In this document: in pieces, positions 40,287-49,217 of the stretch
Layout of the letters: each line of letters opens with the position of its first letter
Position numbering within the stretch: the stretch's first letter is position 1
Source: Anaeromyxobacter oryzisoli
Lineage (GTDB): Bacteria > Myxococcota > Myxococcia > Myxococcales > Anaeromyxobacteraceae
Assembly: GCF_022690765.1 (NCBI RefSeq)
Contig: NZ_JALCZA010000011.1
Location: forward strand, 36,576 to 100,575
Reading direction: 5' to 3'
Length of the DNA: 64,000 nucleotides
Position numbers and translations under genes: made by a program
Notes under the pieces: model-generated
The model's input: the letters and a program-made list of their open reading frames with translations, nothing else
Told to the model about the DNA's origin: nothing
The model's database searches: none

Positions 40287-41747
40287 TCAATGGAGATCGG
40301 GTTGTTTGCCGTCGACCACCGGCTCCCGGTGCACGCCCGCGGGACGGGGCGGCGCCGGGGCGCGCGGGCCCGGCGCCGCGCGCTCGTCGCGGGAGAGCGC
40401 CGCGAGCTCGCGGAGCGTGAGGTCGTGCGGCGAGCTCCGGCGCTCCTCCTCCTCCGCGCGCAGCAGGCGCTGCAGATCCGGCCCCATGCCTCGCTCGAGC
40501 CCGCGCCGCACCTCGTCCGCGCGCGGATCCCGGCGGACCGCCTCCCGGACGTCGCTGGCGCGGAGGTCGTCGAGGTCGCGCCCGGGCACGAAGGCGATCC
40601 CGCGCTCCGACAGCGTCCGCGCCAGCACGCCGGCGCGCACGAGGGCGTCGAGCACCTCGTCCGCGATCGGCTGCGGCACGTCGAGCAGCGCCGCGAGCTC
40701 CGACGACCCCCGGCGTGGTCCGCCGTCGAGGAAGTCGCGGGCGATCCGCGCGGTCGCCGCGAGGGCGAGGGCCTCCCGGAGCGCCGCGTCCGCGTGGCTC
40801 GCGGCGAGCCGGACCCGCGCGGCGGCGTCGTTCTGGTGGCTCGCGGCGACCTCCGCGCCGAGGAGCACGATGAGCCAGGAGGCGTAGGTCCAGACCAGGA
40901 AGATCGGGATCGCGCCCAGCACGGAGTAGATCGCGTTGTAGCTGGCGACGCCGATCTGGAGCTGCACCTGCACGACGAGGGCGCCCTCCCACGCGAGCGC
41001 GGCCAGGACCGCGCCGGCGAGCGCCGAGCCGGGGCGCATCCGCACGTTCGGGAGGATGACGTACATCGCGAAGAGGGCCAGGGCCACCACCGCGATCGGC
41101 GTGATCCCGAGCGCCACGTCGATCACCTGGCCGAGCGCGAGCCGCTCCCGCAGGAACGCCACCAGCCTCGAGCTCTGCGCCGCGGCGGACGTCGCCGTCG
41201 CCGCGAACACGAGGAGCGGCGCGGTGACGAGCAGCGTCACGTAGTCGGTCACCTGTCGCAGGAAGGGGCGGGTGGTCCTCACCCCGAACGCCTCGTTGAG
41301 CGCGGCCTCCACGCTCGAGACGAGCGAGATGCTGGTGTAGACGAGGGCGACGAGCCCGATCGCCCCGACGCGCGAGAAGTCGGTGGTGTCCACGAAGGCG
41401 AGGATGCGGTCGATCGCCTGGCGGAGGGCCGGGCTCGGCGCGAACGTCTCGTCGAGGTACGGCCGGACCGTGTCCTGCACGAAGGCCCGGTAGGCGCCGA
41501 ACCCCTTCAGGACGGAGAACGCGAAGGCGAGGAAGGGCACCACCGAGAGGACGCTGTAGTACGTGAGCGCCGCGGCTCGCACCGTCAGCCGGTGGTCGAA
41601 GAACCCTCGGACGGTGGAGTAGGCGATCCGGCTCGCGCGGTAGAGCGGCGCCCGGAGGCGCGACGCGCCCGCGGGCGGCACCTCCCAGACCTGCACCGCG
41701 AAGAACGTCCTCGCGCGGACGAGCAGTCGCTCCGGCGCTCCGGCCAT
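40287..41747 (-). CDS. YihY/BrkB-family (formerly ribonuclease BN) membrane protein
   Basis: 486 residues. The first ~290 form six membrane helices with the family motif RAAALTYYSVLSVVPFLAFAFSVLKGFG near residue 58 and the later GSALAGAVLAALAWEGALVVQVQLQIGVASYNAIYSVLGAIPIFLVWTYASWLIVLLGAEVA. The C-terminal ~190 residues are cytoplasmic with a winged-helix-like segment (SELAALLDVPQPIADEVLDALVRAGVLART), seen in longer family members. The old RNase BN label is not supported by the family; function is uncertain. ATG 41747 begins the coding pattern; a GTG three bases ahead is possible. Confidence 0.88.
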   Translation of the reverse strand: MAGAPERLLVRARTFFAVQVWEVPPAGASRLRAPLYRASRIAYSTVRGFFDHRLTVRAAALTYYSVLSVVPFLAFAFSVLKGFGAYRAFVQDTVRPYLDETFAPSPALRQAIDRILAFVDTTDFSRVGAIGLVALVYTSISLVSSVEAALNEAFGVRTTRPFLRQVTDYVTLLVTAPLLVFAATATSAAAQSSRLVAFLRERLALGQVIDVALGITPIAVVALALFAMYVILPNVRMRPGSALAGAVLAALAWEGALVVQVQLQIGVASYNAIYSVLGAIPIFLVWTYASWLIVLLGAEVAASHQNDAAARVRLAASHADAALREALALAATARIARDFLDGGPRRGSSELAALLDVPQPIADEVLDALVRAGVLARTLSERGIAFVPGRDLDDLRASDVREAVRRDPRADEVRRGLERGMGPDLQRLLRAEEEERRSSPHDLTLRELAALSRDERAAPGPRAPAPPRPAGVHREPVVDGKQPDLH

Positions 41748-41815
41748 CACGAGTGATCTTCGCGGGGGAGGACCCTCGCGCAACCCACGCCGCCGCGCGC
41801 CGGAGGGCCGGCGGC

Positions 41816-42841
41816 CTACCCTTGGGGCTGCCGGCGGGCGCCGCGGCGTCGCGAGGGCGGGGCGCGTGGGGGCTCGTCGGGGGTCCGGGGGTGGTGCGGC
41901 GGCCAGGGGGCCTCGCCGAGCCCGGCCGCGCGCTGCCGCGCGGAGAGCTCGAGCAGCGCGTCGAGCGAGCCGACGGCCTCGTCGATGCCGGAGGCCGGGT
42001 CGCCGAGGCGCTCGAACCGCGCCGGGACGGTGCGGACGGTGAAGTCCGCCGGATCGCAGTCCGGCACCTCCGCCCATGTGAGCGGCGCGGACACGCGGGC
42101 GTCCGGCGTGGGGCGCACGGAGTAGGCGGACGCCACGGTCCGGTCCCGGGCGTTCTGGTTGTAGTCGACGAACACGCCGTGCCGCTCCTCCTTCCACCAG
42201 CGGCTCGTCGCGAGCGCCGGCGCGCGCCGCTCGACCTCGCGCGCGAGCGCCAGCGCCGCCGCGCGGACCTCGCGGAACGTCCATCGCGGGGCGATCCGGG
42301 CGTAGACGTGGAGCCCCCGCGATCCGCTCGTCTTCGGCCAGCCGACGAGGCCGTGCTCGCGCAGCACCGCGCCCGCGAGGAGCGCCACGCGGCGGAGGTC
42401 GTCCCAGCCGACCCCGGGCACCGGATCCAGATCCACGCGCAGCTCGTCCGGGTGCTCGAGATCGCCGGCGCGGACCGGGTGCGGGTTCAGGTCGATGCAC
42501 CCGAGGTTCACCACCCAGGCGAGCTGGGCGGCGTCGCGCACCACGACCTCCTGCGCGGTGCGGCCGGAGGGGAAGCGCAGCTCGACCACGTCCACCCAGG
42601 GCGGCCGCGACGCCGGCGCGCGCTTCTGGAAGAAGAACTCCCCCTCCGCTCCTTCGACGTACCGCTTGAGCGCCATCGGCCGATCGCGGACGCCGCGCAG
42701 GGCGCCCTCGGCGACCGCGAGGTAGTACCGCACCAGGTCGAGCTTCGTGATCCCCGCAGCGGGGAAGTAGAGCTTGTCCGGGTTCGAGATCGGGACCGCG
42801 CGCCCGGCGATCTCGAGGACCTCTCTCTTCCGCCCGGCCAT
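41816..42841 (-). CDS. Stand-alone LigD-type polymerase domain (NHEJ primase-polymerase)
   Basis: 341 residues. The sequence corresponds to the polymerase domain of LigD: ISNPDKLYFPAAGITKLDLVRYYLAVAEG at the start, FFFQKRAP, WVVNLGCIDLNPHPVRAGDLEHPDELRVDLDP (catalytic D-x-D), WPKTSGSRGLHVYARI and VFVDYNQNARDRTVASAYSVRPTPDARVSAPLTWAEV. It extends primers with rNTPs/dNTPs during end joining. No ligase, nuclease or Ku gene is in the window, so it is either a split LigD system or an accessory polymerase. The last ~35 residues are Pro/Arg-rich. It lies 24 bases upstream of the zinc alcohol dehydrogenase on the same strand direction (ends at 42865), so the two could share a transcript. Confidence 0.9.
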   Translation of the reverse strand: MAGRKREVLEIAGRAVPISNPDKLYFPAAGITKLDLVRYYLAVAEGALRGVRDRPMALKRYVEGAEGEFFFQKRAPASRPPWVDVVELRFPSGRTAQEVVVRDAAQLAWVVNLGCIDLNPHPVRAGDLEHPDELRVDLDPVPGVGWDDLRRVALLAGAVLREHGLVGWPKTSGSRGLHVYARIAPRWTFREVRAAALALAREVERRAPALATSRWWKEERHGVFVDYNQNARDRTVASAYSVRPTPDARVSAPLTWAEVPDCDPADFTVRTVPARFERLGDPASGIDEAVGSLDALLELSARQRAAGLGEAPWPPHHPRTPDEPPRAPPSRRRGARRQPQG

Positions 42842-42864
42842 GGCGCCATCCCCCCGCGGTGCGA

Positions 42865-43848
42865 TCAGGGCACGAGCACCGCCGCCCCCTCGAGCCGGCC
42901 GGCGCGCAGGTCGTCGAGCGCGGCGTTCGCCTCCCGGAGCGGGTAGGGCCTGACCGTGGAGCGGAGGGGCACGCGCGGCGCGAGGGCCAGCAGCGCCTCG
43001 CCGTCGGCGCGGGTGAGGTTCGCGACCGAGCGGAGCACCCGCTCGCCCCAGAGCAGGGCGTACGGCATGGAGGGGAGGTCGCTCATGTGGATCCCGCCGC
43101 AGACCACCGTCCCGCCGGGGCCGACGGCGCGGAGCGCGGCCGGGACGAGGGCGCCGACCGGCGCGAACAGGATCGCGGCGTCGAGGGGGGCGGGCGGGAG
43201 CGCGTCCGACGGACCGGCCCAGGTCGCGCCCAGACCGCGGGCGAAGGCTTCGGCCTCCCGGTCACCCGGCCGGACGAACGCGAACACCTGCTGCCCGGCG
43301 TCGCGCGCCATCTGAGCGACGAGGTGGCCGGCCGCGCCGAACCCGTATACGCCGAGCCGGCGGGCGTCGCCGGCCATCCGCCACGCGCGGTAGCCGATCA
43401 GCCCGGCGCAGAGGAGGGGAGCGGAGGCCACGGGGTCGAGCGCGCGGGGCAGGGGGAAGGCGTACCGCGCGTCGGCGGCGGCGTACTCCGCGAAGCCGCC
43501 GTCGCGGTGGTAGCCGGTGAACCGCGCGGAGGGGCAGAGGTTCTCCCGCCCCGAGCGGCAGTACGCGCACCGGCCGCAGGTCCACCCGAGCCAGGGGATG
43601 CCGACCCGGTCGCCCGGCGCACGGCCGGTGATCCGGGCTCCGCACCGGACGATCTCGCCCACGATCTCGTGCCCGGGGACCACCGGACGGCCGAGCGACG
43701 GCAGGTCGCCGTCGGCGACGTGGAGGTCCGTCCGGCACACGCCGCAGGCGAGGACACGGACGAGGACGTCGTCCGGCCCCGGCTCCGGGACGGGGAGGTC
43801 GCGCGCGGCGAGCGGCGCGCCGGGGCGTTCGACGGTCATCGCGAGCAT
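42865..43848 (-). CDS. Zinc-dependent alcohol dehydrogenase (MDR family)
   Basis: 327 residues. Catalytic zinc residues are Cys38-region CGVCRTDLHV and VPGHEIVGEI, and structural zinc is held by CGRCAYCRSGRENLCPSA. The NAD(P) site is LGVYGFGAAGHLVAQMARDAG with a G-x-G-x-x-G. This is the AdhP/cinnamyl-alcohol-like group of medium-chain dehydrogenases ('alcohol dehydrogenase AdhP/YjgB type'); the actual alcohol is not evident. Start ATG 43848 versus 43839 cannot be decided. It precedes the LigD polymerase gene in the same direction. Confidence 0.88.
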   Translation of the reverse strand: MLAMTVERPGAPLAARDLPVPEPGPDDVLVRVLACGVCRTDLHVADGDLPSLGRPVVPGHEIVGEIVRCGARITGRAPGDRVGIPWLGWTCGRCAYCRSGRENLCPSARFTGYHRDGGFAEYAAADARYAFPLPRALDPVASAPLLCAGLIGYRAWRMAGDARRLGVYGFGAAGHLVAQMARDAGQQVFAFVRPGDREAEAFARGLGATWAGPSDALPPAPLDAAILFAPVGALVPAALRAVGPGGTVVCGGIHMSDLPSMPYALLWGERVLRSVANLTRADGEALLALAPRVPLRSTVRPYPLREANAALDDLRAGRLEGAAVLVP

Positions 43849-44056
43849 ACGCCGGGATCTACCTCCTCGGAGGCGGCCAAAGCGCGATCGCTCGGATGCC
43901 TCGGTTACGACATCGAAGCTCGCGACCCGAGGCCTGCTTCCGTTTGTACGCTCCGCACGCCTGCGGCGCCACGGGCGCGGCGCGGCGCCCCGCGCCCCGA
44001 GGAGGGGATGGCGACGTGCGGGGAGGGCTCTCGATCATCGGCCCGGAGGTGGAGGG

Positions 44057-44233
44057 ATGCCCGTCTACGAGTTCTATTGCCGGCGGTGCCAGAAGCCGTT
44101 CACGGCCGTCATGCACGTGTCGGAGCACGACGCCGGGGTGGCCGAGTGCCCGGAGTGCCACCGGAAGGACGAGGTCGAGAAGCGGCTGTCGTCGTTCACC
44201 GCCGTGACCAGCCGCAAGTCGGCGGGCGTGTGA
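44057..44233 (+). CDS. FmdB-type zinc-ribbon protein
   Basis: 58 residues. One zinc ribbon is formed by YEFYCRRCQKPF and VAECPECHRKDEVEK, the FmdB/YfkD regulatory-protein pattern (MPxYEFxCxxC). GGAGGG lies immediately before the ATG. Such proteins are proposed regulators but most have no known function. It is followed after 53 bases by the sensor kinase gene. A longer frame upstream exists but is not family-like. Confidence 0.85.
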   Translation: MPVYEFYCRRCQKPFTAVMHVSEHDAGVAECPECHRKDEVEKRLSSFTAVTSRKSAGV

Positions 44234-44286
44234 CAGACGTACGAGGGGGCCCGCGCTGGCGCGATTCCGGTGTTAGATGACGGAGC

Positions 44287-46044
44287 GTGCGTCTCTCGTC
44301 CCTCCCGATCGCCTTCCTCGCCGTCTTCGCGCTCCTCGCGGTCCCGCGCGCGCCGCTCGCCGGCCCGCCCGCACCGGGGTCGCCCGGCGGACCGACCCCC
44401 CGCACCATCGTGGTCGGCGGAGACCGCGACTACCCGCCCTACGAGTTCCTGGACGCCGACGGCCGGCCCGCCGGCTACAACGTGGACCTCACCCGCGCGA
44501 TCGCCGAGGTGATGGGCCTGCGCGTGGAGATCCGGCTCGGGAGCTGGGCCGACATGCGGGCCGCCCTGAGGGACGGACGGATCGACGCGCTCCAGGGGAT
44601 GTCCGTCTCGGACGAGCGGGCGAGGGAGTTCGGCTTCACCCCGCCGCACACGATCGTCCACCACGCGATCTTCGCCCGGAAGGGCACGCCCGCGGTGTCG
44701 TCGCTCGAGGCGCTGCGCGGACACCGCGTGGTCCTCCACCGGGGCGGGATCGTGGACGACACCCTCACGCGCGCCGGGATGGGCGACCTGCTGATCCGCA
44801 CCGCCACCCCCGCCGACGCCCTCCGGCTCCTCGCCTCGGGCCAGGGGGAGTACGCCGTGGTCGCGGCGCTGCCCGGCTCCTACATCAGGCGGCAGCTCGG
44901 GCTCACGAACCTCGAGCCGGTCGCCACGGGCGTCGCCAGCCACGCCTACGCCTACGCGGTCCGCGCGGGCGACGCCGAGCTCCGGACGCGCCTCGCCGAG
45001 GGGCTCGCCATCCTCGAGCAGACGGGGCGTCACCAGCAGATCTACGACCGCTGGCTCGGGGTCCTCGAGCCGGCGCGGCTGACGTGGACGACGTTCGCGA
45101 AGTACGGGGCGGTCGTGTTCGTGCCGCTCGTGCTCGGCCTGCTCGCCGCCCTCGCGTGGACGCGCTCGCTGCACCGCGAGGTCGGGCAGCGGACCGCGTC
45201 GCTGGCGCGCGAGGTGGCGGAGCGGCAGAAGGCGGTGGAGGAGCTGCGCCTCAACCAGCAGCAGCTCGTGCAGGCCGACAAGATGGCGGCGCTGGGCGTC
45301 CTCGTCTCGGGCGTCGCCCACGAGATCAACAACCCGAACGGCTTCATCCTCCTGAACATGCCCACGCTGAAGGGCATCTACCTCGACGCGCTCGAGGTCC
45401 TCGACGAGCACCACCGCGCGCACGGCGAGCTCACGCTGGGCGGGATCGAGTACTCCGCGGTCCGGGAGGAGGTCCCGCGCATGCTCGACGAGATGCAGGG
45501 CGGCGCCCGGCGGATCAAGCGCATCGTCGAGGACCTGAAGGACTTCGCCCGGCGCGAGGACGTCCCCGCGTTCGCCCCGCTCGACGTGAGCGCGGTGGTC
45601 CAGGCGGCGGTGCGGCTGGTCGAGCCGTCCATCCGCAAGGCGACGCGCCGGTTCGAGGCGGCGTACGCGCCGGACCTCCCGCGCGTCCTCGGGAACGGGC
45701 AGCGGATCGAGCAGGTGATCGTGAACCTCGTGCTGAACGCGTGCGAGGCGCTCCCGGGGCCGGAGCGCCGCGTCACGGTCTCCACCGGCGCGGACCGGGC
45801 GCGGGACACGGTGTGGGTGCGGGTCACGGACGAGGGCGTCGGCATCGCGCCCGAGCACCTCCCGCGCCTCACCGATCCCTTCTTCACCACCAAGCGGGAG
45901 TCGGGGGGCACCGGGCTCGGCCTGTCGGTCTCCGCGGGCATCGTGAAGGAGCACGGCGGGACGCTCTCGTTCGACTCGCGCGTGCGCGGCGGCACGACGG
46001 TGACGTTGACGCTCCCGGCCGCGCCGCGCGGAGGCGAGGCGTGA
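44287..46044 (+). CDS. Sensor histidine kinase with periplasmic solute-binding domain
   Basis: 585 residues. Signal peptide (residues ~1-25), then a family-3 solute-binding domain at residues ~40-260 (TIVVGGDRDYPPYEFLDADGRPAGYNVDLTRAIAEVMG...DALQGMSVSDERAREFGFT). A single membrane helix follows at ~278-297 (VVFVPLVLGLLAALAW), a coiled linker, the HisKA box with His345 (VSGVAHEINNPNGF), and HATPase motifs (VNLVLNACEAL, VTDEGVGI, GGTGLGLS). This is a BvgS/ArgT-like direct ligand-sensing kinase. GTG 44287 has no overlap with the previous gene. The stop overlaps the next gene (GTGA), so it forms a two-component operon with the sigma54 regulator. Confidence 0.92.
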   Translation: MRLSSLPIAFLAVFALLAVPRAPLAGPPAPGSPGGPTPRTIVVGGDRDYPPYEFLDADGRPAGYNVDLTRAIAEVMGLRVEIRLGSWADMRAALRDGRIDALQGMSVSDERAREFGFTPPHTIVHHAIFARKGTPAVSSLEALRGHRVVLHRGGIVDDTLTRAGMGDLLIRTATPADALRLLASGQGEYAVVAALPGSYIRRQLGLTNLEPVATGVASHAYAYAVRAGDAELRTRLAEGLAILEQTGRHQQIYDRWLGVLEPARLTWTTFAKYGAVVFVPLVLGLLAALAWTRSLHREVGQRTASLAREVAERQKAVEELRLNQQQLVQADKMAALGVLVSGVAHEINNPNGFILLNMPTLKGIYLDALEVLDEHHRAHGELTLGGIEYSAVREEVPRMLDEMQGGARRIKRIVEDLKDFARREDVPAFAPLDVSAVVQAAVRLVEPSIRKATRRFEAAYAPDLPRVLGNGQRIEQVIVNLVLNACEALPGPERRVTVSTGADRARDTVWVRVTDEGVGIAPEHLPRLTDPFFTTKRESGGTGLGLSVSAGIVKEHGGTLSFDSRVRGGTTVTLTLPAAPRGGEA

Positions 46045-47450
46045 GCGCGACCGCGTATCCGGCGTTCCCGGTGCTGCTCGTGGACGACGAGGTCGCCTGG
46101 CTGCGATCGCTCCGCTACACGCTCCAGCGCGCGGCGGGGGTGACGAACGTCCTCCTGTGCGAGGACGGCCGCGAGGTGCTCGGGCTCGTCGCGCGGTACG
46201 ACGTCGGGCTCGTGCTGCTCGACCTCACCATGCCGTCGCTGTCGGGGGAGGAGATCCTGGCGCGGCTCTCCGCCGAGCACCCCGCCGTCGCCGTGATCGT
46301 CATCAGCGGGCTCAACCAGGTCGAGACCGCGGTCCGCTGCGTGAAGGCCGGCGCCTTCGACTATTTCGTGAAGACCGCCGAGGAGGACCGGATCGTGGCG
46401 GGGGTGGTCCGCGCCATCCGCATGCTCGAGCTGCAGCGCGAGAACCGTGACGTCGCGGCGCACCTCCTCTCCGGGACGCTGCAGCACCCGGAGGCGTTCG
46501 CGGGGCTCGTGACGCGGAGCCGGGCGATGCAGACCGTCTTCGCGTACGTCGAGGCGGTCGCCCGCAGCCCGCAGCCGCTCCTCGTCACGGGCGAGAGCGG
46601 GACCGGGAAGGAGCTCCTCGCCCGGGCGGCGCACGCGCTCTCCGGCCGGCCGGGGCCGCTCGTCACGGTGAACGTGGCGGGCCTCGACGACGCGGTGTTC
46701 GCGGACACGCTCTTCGGTCACGTCCGCGGCGCCTACACCGGCGCCGAGCAGCCCCGGCGCGGGATGATCGAGGAGGCGGCCGGGGGGACGCTCTTCCTCG
46801 ACGAGATCGGCGATCTGTCGATCCCGTCGCAGGTGAAGCTCCTCCGCCTGACGCAGGAGGGCGAGTACTTCCCGCTCGGCAGCGATCGGCCGAAGCGGCT
46901 CCAGGCGCGCCTCCTCGTCGCGACCCACCAGGACCTCGACGCGAGGCAGGCGGACGGGAGCTTCCGCCGCGACCTCTACCATCGGCTCCACACGCACCAC
47001 GTCCGGATCCCGCCGCTCCGCGAGCGCAAGGAGGACCTGCCGCTGCTGATCGAGCACTTCCTCGAGGAGGCGGCGCGCGAGCTCGGGAAGCGCAAGCCGA
47101 CCGCCCCGCGCCAGCTCCCGCAGCTCCTCGCCACGTACGCCTTCCCCGGGAACGTCCGCGAGCTGCGCGCGATGGTGCTCGACGCCGTCTCGCGCCACCA
47201 GGGGAGCATCCTCTCCATGGAGACGTTCCGCGAGGCGATCGAGAAGGGGAGGGACGTCGCGGCGTCGCCGGCGGCGTCCGGACGGCGGAACCCTTTCTCC
47301 GGCCTCGACGACCTCCCCACCTTCCGCGAGGCCTACGACCTCCTGCTCGAGGAGGCGCTCGCGCGGAGCCAGGGGAACCAGACGCTGGCGGCGCGGCTCC
47401 TCGGCGTGACCCAGTCCGCGCTCAGCAAGCGGCTGAACAAGGCGCGCTGA
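46041..47450 (+). CDS. NtrC-family sigma54-dependent response regulator
   Basis: 469 residues in three domains. Receiver (1-125): acidic DDE, phosphoacceptor Asp61 (LVLLDLTMP) and Lys in DYFVKT. AAA+ (150-390): Walker A GESGTGKELL, sigma54-contact loop GAYTGA (a functional variant of GAFTGA), Walker B TLFLDEIGDL, and arginine fingers FRRDLYHRL. C-terminal Fis-type helix-turn-helix (QGNQTLAARLLGVTQSALSKRLNK). It should drive sigma54 promoters when phosphorylated by the preceding kinase (start overlaps its stop). The operator-like triple repeat and -24/-12 promoter just downstream are its probable target. Confidence 0.94.
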   Translation: MSATAYPAFPVLLVDDEVAWLRSLRYTLQRAAGVTNVLLCEDGREVLGLVARYDVGLVLLDLTMPSLSGEEILARLSAEHPAVAVIVISGLNQVETAVRCVKAGAFDYFVKTAEEDRIVAGVVRAIRMLELQRENRDVAAHLLSGTLQHPEAFAGLVTRSRAMQTVFAYVEAVARSPQPLLVTGESGTGKELLARAAHALSGRPGPLVTVNVAGLDDAVFADTLFGHVRGAYTGAEQPRRGMIEEAAGGTLFLDEIGDLSIPSQVKLLRLTQEGEYFPLGSDRPKRLQARLLVATHQDLDARQADGSFRRDLYHRLHTHHVRIPPLRERKEDLPLLIEHFLEEAARELGKRKPTAPRQLPQLLATYAFPGNVRELRAMVLDAVSRHQGSILSMETFREAIEKGRDVAASPAASGRRNPFSGLDDLPTFREAYDLLLEEALARSQGNQTLAARLLGVTQSALSKRLNKAR

Positions 47451-47552
47451 CGGCGCGACCGCGCCCGACCGGGAGAGGTGCGTCCCGACGAGAGGAGCGT
47501 CCCGGCGCGAGCCGAGCGGAGGGCCGCCCCTCGGCGGCTGCCCCGGGAGATG

Positions 47553-47661
47553 GGCATGAGCAGTGGAATGTCCATTCCGCCGCTCATGCCGGCGCAGGCC
47601 TCCGGAATCGCTCGGCTCGGCGCGAGGAGGCGCCGGCGGGCATGACTGGCGGAATACCCAT
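47553..47661. promoter_or_regulatory. Three-copy operator-like motif (probable enhancer for the NtrC-type regulator)
   Basis: A 23-bp motif with consensus GGCATGA-N5-GGAAT-N3-CAT occurs three times: plus 47553-47575, minus 47590-47568 and plus 47639-47661. The first two overlap head to head to make a long dyad (47553-47590); the third lies 50-60 bases downstream. Two of the copies agree at 18 of 23 positions. They lie 70-180 bases upstream of the -24/-12 promoter, the usual place for sigma54 enhancers. Seen directly in sequence; assignment to the adjacent regulator is inference. Confidence 0.8.
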
Positions 47662-47732
47662 CTTCGCGACGAGCGCGGGGTCGCGAGCGCCGTTGCGCCC
47701 TCGGGAGAGGCGAAACGCGCGATCGGGCCCGC

Positions 47733-47748
47733 CGGCACGGGCCGTGCT
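47733..47748 (+). promoter_or_regulatory. Sigma54 (-24/-12) promoter of the Dcu carrier gene
   Basis: cGGCACGggccgTGCt: the GG at 47734-47735 and GC at 47746-47747 have the required 12-base pitch, and GGCACG matches six of six positions of TGGCACG-N4-TTGC. Predicted start site is about 47759, 43 bases before the dcu ATG. The sigma54 activator gene and repeated operators lie immediately upstream. Confidence 0.8.
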
Positions 47749-47801
47749 CTCGCGCCTCCGTGGCGCTGCGGGCACGTCGCCCGCGCCACGCGAGGGATCG
47801 C

Positions 47802-49127
47802 ATGTTCGTCTTCTGGATCGAGTTCCTCCTCGTCCTCACCGCCATCCTTCTCGGCATCCGCCGCGGAGGCGTGGCGCTGGGGCTCATCGGCGGCCTCGGG
47901 GTCGCCGTCCTGACGCTGGGGTTCCGGGCGCAGCCGTCCGAGCCGCCGGTCAGCGTGATGCTCATCATCCTGGCGGTGGTCACCGCCTCGGCGACGCTGC
48001 AGGTGGCCGGCGGCCTCGACTGGCTCGTCCAGATCGCGGAGCGCGTGCTCCGGCGCCACCCGAAGCGCGTCACCCTGCTCGCCCCGCTCGCCACCTTCCT
48101 GCTCACGGTCTGCGTCGGCACCGGCCACGCGGTCTACGCGCTCCTGCCGGTGATCTCCGACGTCGCGCTCCGCACGCGCATCCGCCCGGAGCGCCCCATG
48201 GCCATCTCGAGCGTCGCCTCGCAGATGGGGATCACCGCGAGCCCGGTGGCCGCGGCGGTCACCACCTTCCTCGCGTTCGCCGCGAAGAGCGCGCACCCGG
48301 TCGGCCTCTTCGACATCGTGAAGATCACGCTGCCGGCGGGGATCGTCGGCGTGCTCGCCGCCGCGCTCTGGAGCATGAGCCGCGGCAAGGAGCTCGACCA
48401 GGATCCCGAGTTCCAGCGGCGCCTCGAGGACCCCTCCTTCCGCCAGGCGCTCGACGTCTCGGTGACGACGCTCGACAAGAAGCTGCCCCGGACCGCGAAG
48501 CTGTCCGTGGCGCTGTTCTTCGCCGGGGTCGGCACCATCGTCCTCTTCGCGCTCGTCCCGTCGCTGCTCCCCGCGGCCAAGGGCAAGCCCGTCCCGATGA
48601 CGGTGGTGGTGCAGTTCGTGATGCTCGCCTTCGGCGCCCTCATGCTGTTCGCGACCAAGGTGAAGGCGGCGGACATCGCGCGCTCGAGCGTCTTCACCGC
48701 GGGGATGATCGCCGTGGTGTCGATCTTCGGCATCGCGTGGATGAGCGACACCTTCGTCAGCGCCAACAGCGCGCTGCTCGTCGGCAAGATCAAGACGATG
48801 GTCGAGCTGGCGCCCTGGACCTTCGCCCTCGCGATGTTCGCGGTGTCCGCGTTCGTGAAGAGCCAGGCGGCGACCCTCACGATCATGATCCCGTTCGGCC
48901 AGGCCCTGCAGCTCCCGACGTCGCTGCTCCTCGGCCTGATCCCGTCGAGCTACGCGTACTTCTTCTTCGCGTTCTACCCGAGCGACCTGGCCGCGATCAG
49001 CATGGACCGGACCGGGACCACCCGGATCGGGAAGTACCTGCTGAACCACAGCTTCATGGTCCCCGGCCTCATCGGGGTGGGCGTCTCGACCTGCGTCGCG
49101 TACGCCCTGAGCCGCGTCGCGTTCTGA
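47802..49127 (+). CDS. DcuA/DcuB-family anaerobic C4-dicarboxylate transporter
   Basis: 441 residues (E. coli DcuA 433) with about ten helices. Shared blocks: AILLGIRRGGVALGLIGGLGV, VVTASATLQVAGGLDWLV, RRHPKRVTLLAPLATFLLTVCVGTGHA, ASQMGITASPVAAAV, FTAGMIAVVSIFGIAWMSDTFVS and the final TGTTRIGKYLLNHSFMVPG. It exchanges fumarate or other C4-dicarboxylates or aspartate with succinate across the inner membrane. ATG 47802 has GAGGG ahead. The upstream region holds a sigma54 promoter, operators and the two-component operon, so it is probably induced by that system in response to an amino acid or dicarboxylate. Confidence 0.92.
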   Translation: MFVFWIEFLLVLTAILLGIRRGGVALGLIGGLGVAVLTLGFRAQPSEPPVSVMLIILAVVTASATLQVAGGLDWLVQIAERVLRRHPKRVTLLAPLATFLLTVCVGTGHAVYALLPVISDVALRTRIRPERPMAISSVASQMGITASPVAAAVTTFLAFAAKSAHPVGLFDIVKITLPAGIVGVLAAALWSMSRGKELDQDPEFQRRLEDPSFRQALDVSVTTLDKKLPRTAKLSVALFFAGVGTIVLFALVPSLLPAAKGKPVPMTVVVQFVMLAFGALMLFATKVKAADIARSSVFTAGMIAVVSIFGIAWMSDTFVSANSALLVGKIKTMVELAPWTFALAMFAVSAFVKSQAATLTIMIPFGQALQLPTSLLLGLIPSSYAYFFFAFYPSDLAAISMDRTGTTRIGKYLLNHSFMVPGLIGVGVSTCVAYALSRVAF

Positions 49128-49217
49128 CGGCGGCACGCACTCGCGTCGAGCTGCCGCGGCGCACGCTGCCTGCCGCGCGGGGCAGCCTCCTCCCGTCGGC
49201 GCGAGCGGGTGCGCGAG

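Noticed and set aside
40287..41747. Ribonuclease BN function
   Set aside because: The old name came from a wrong gene assignment in E. coli; the membrane family has no nuclease motif.
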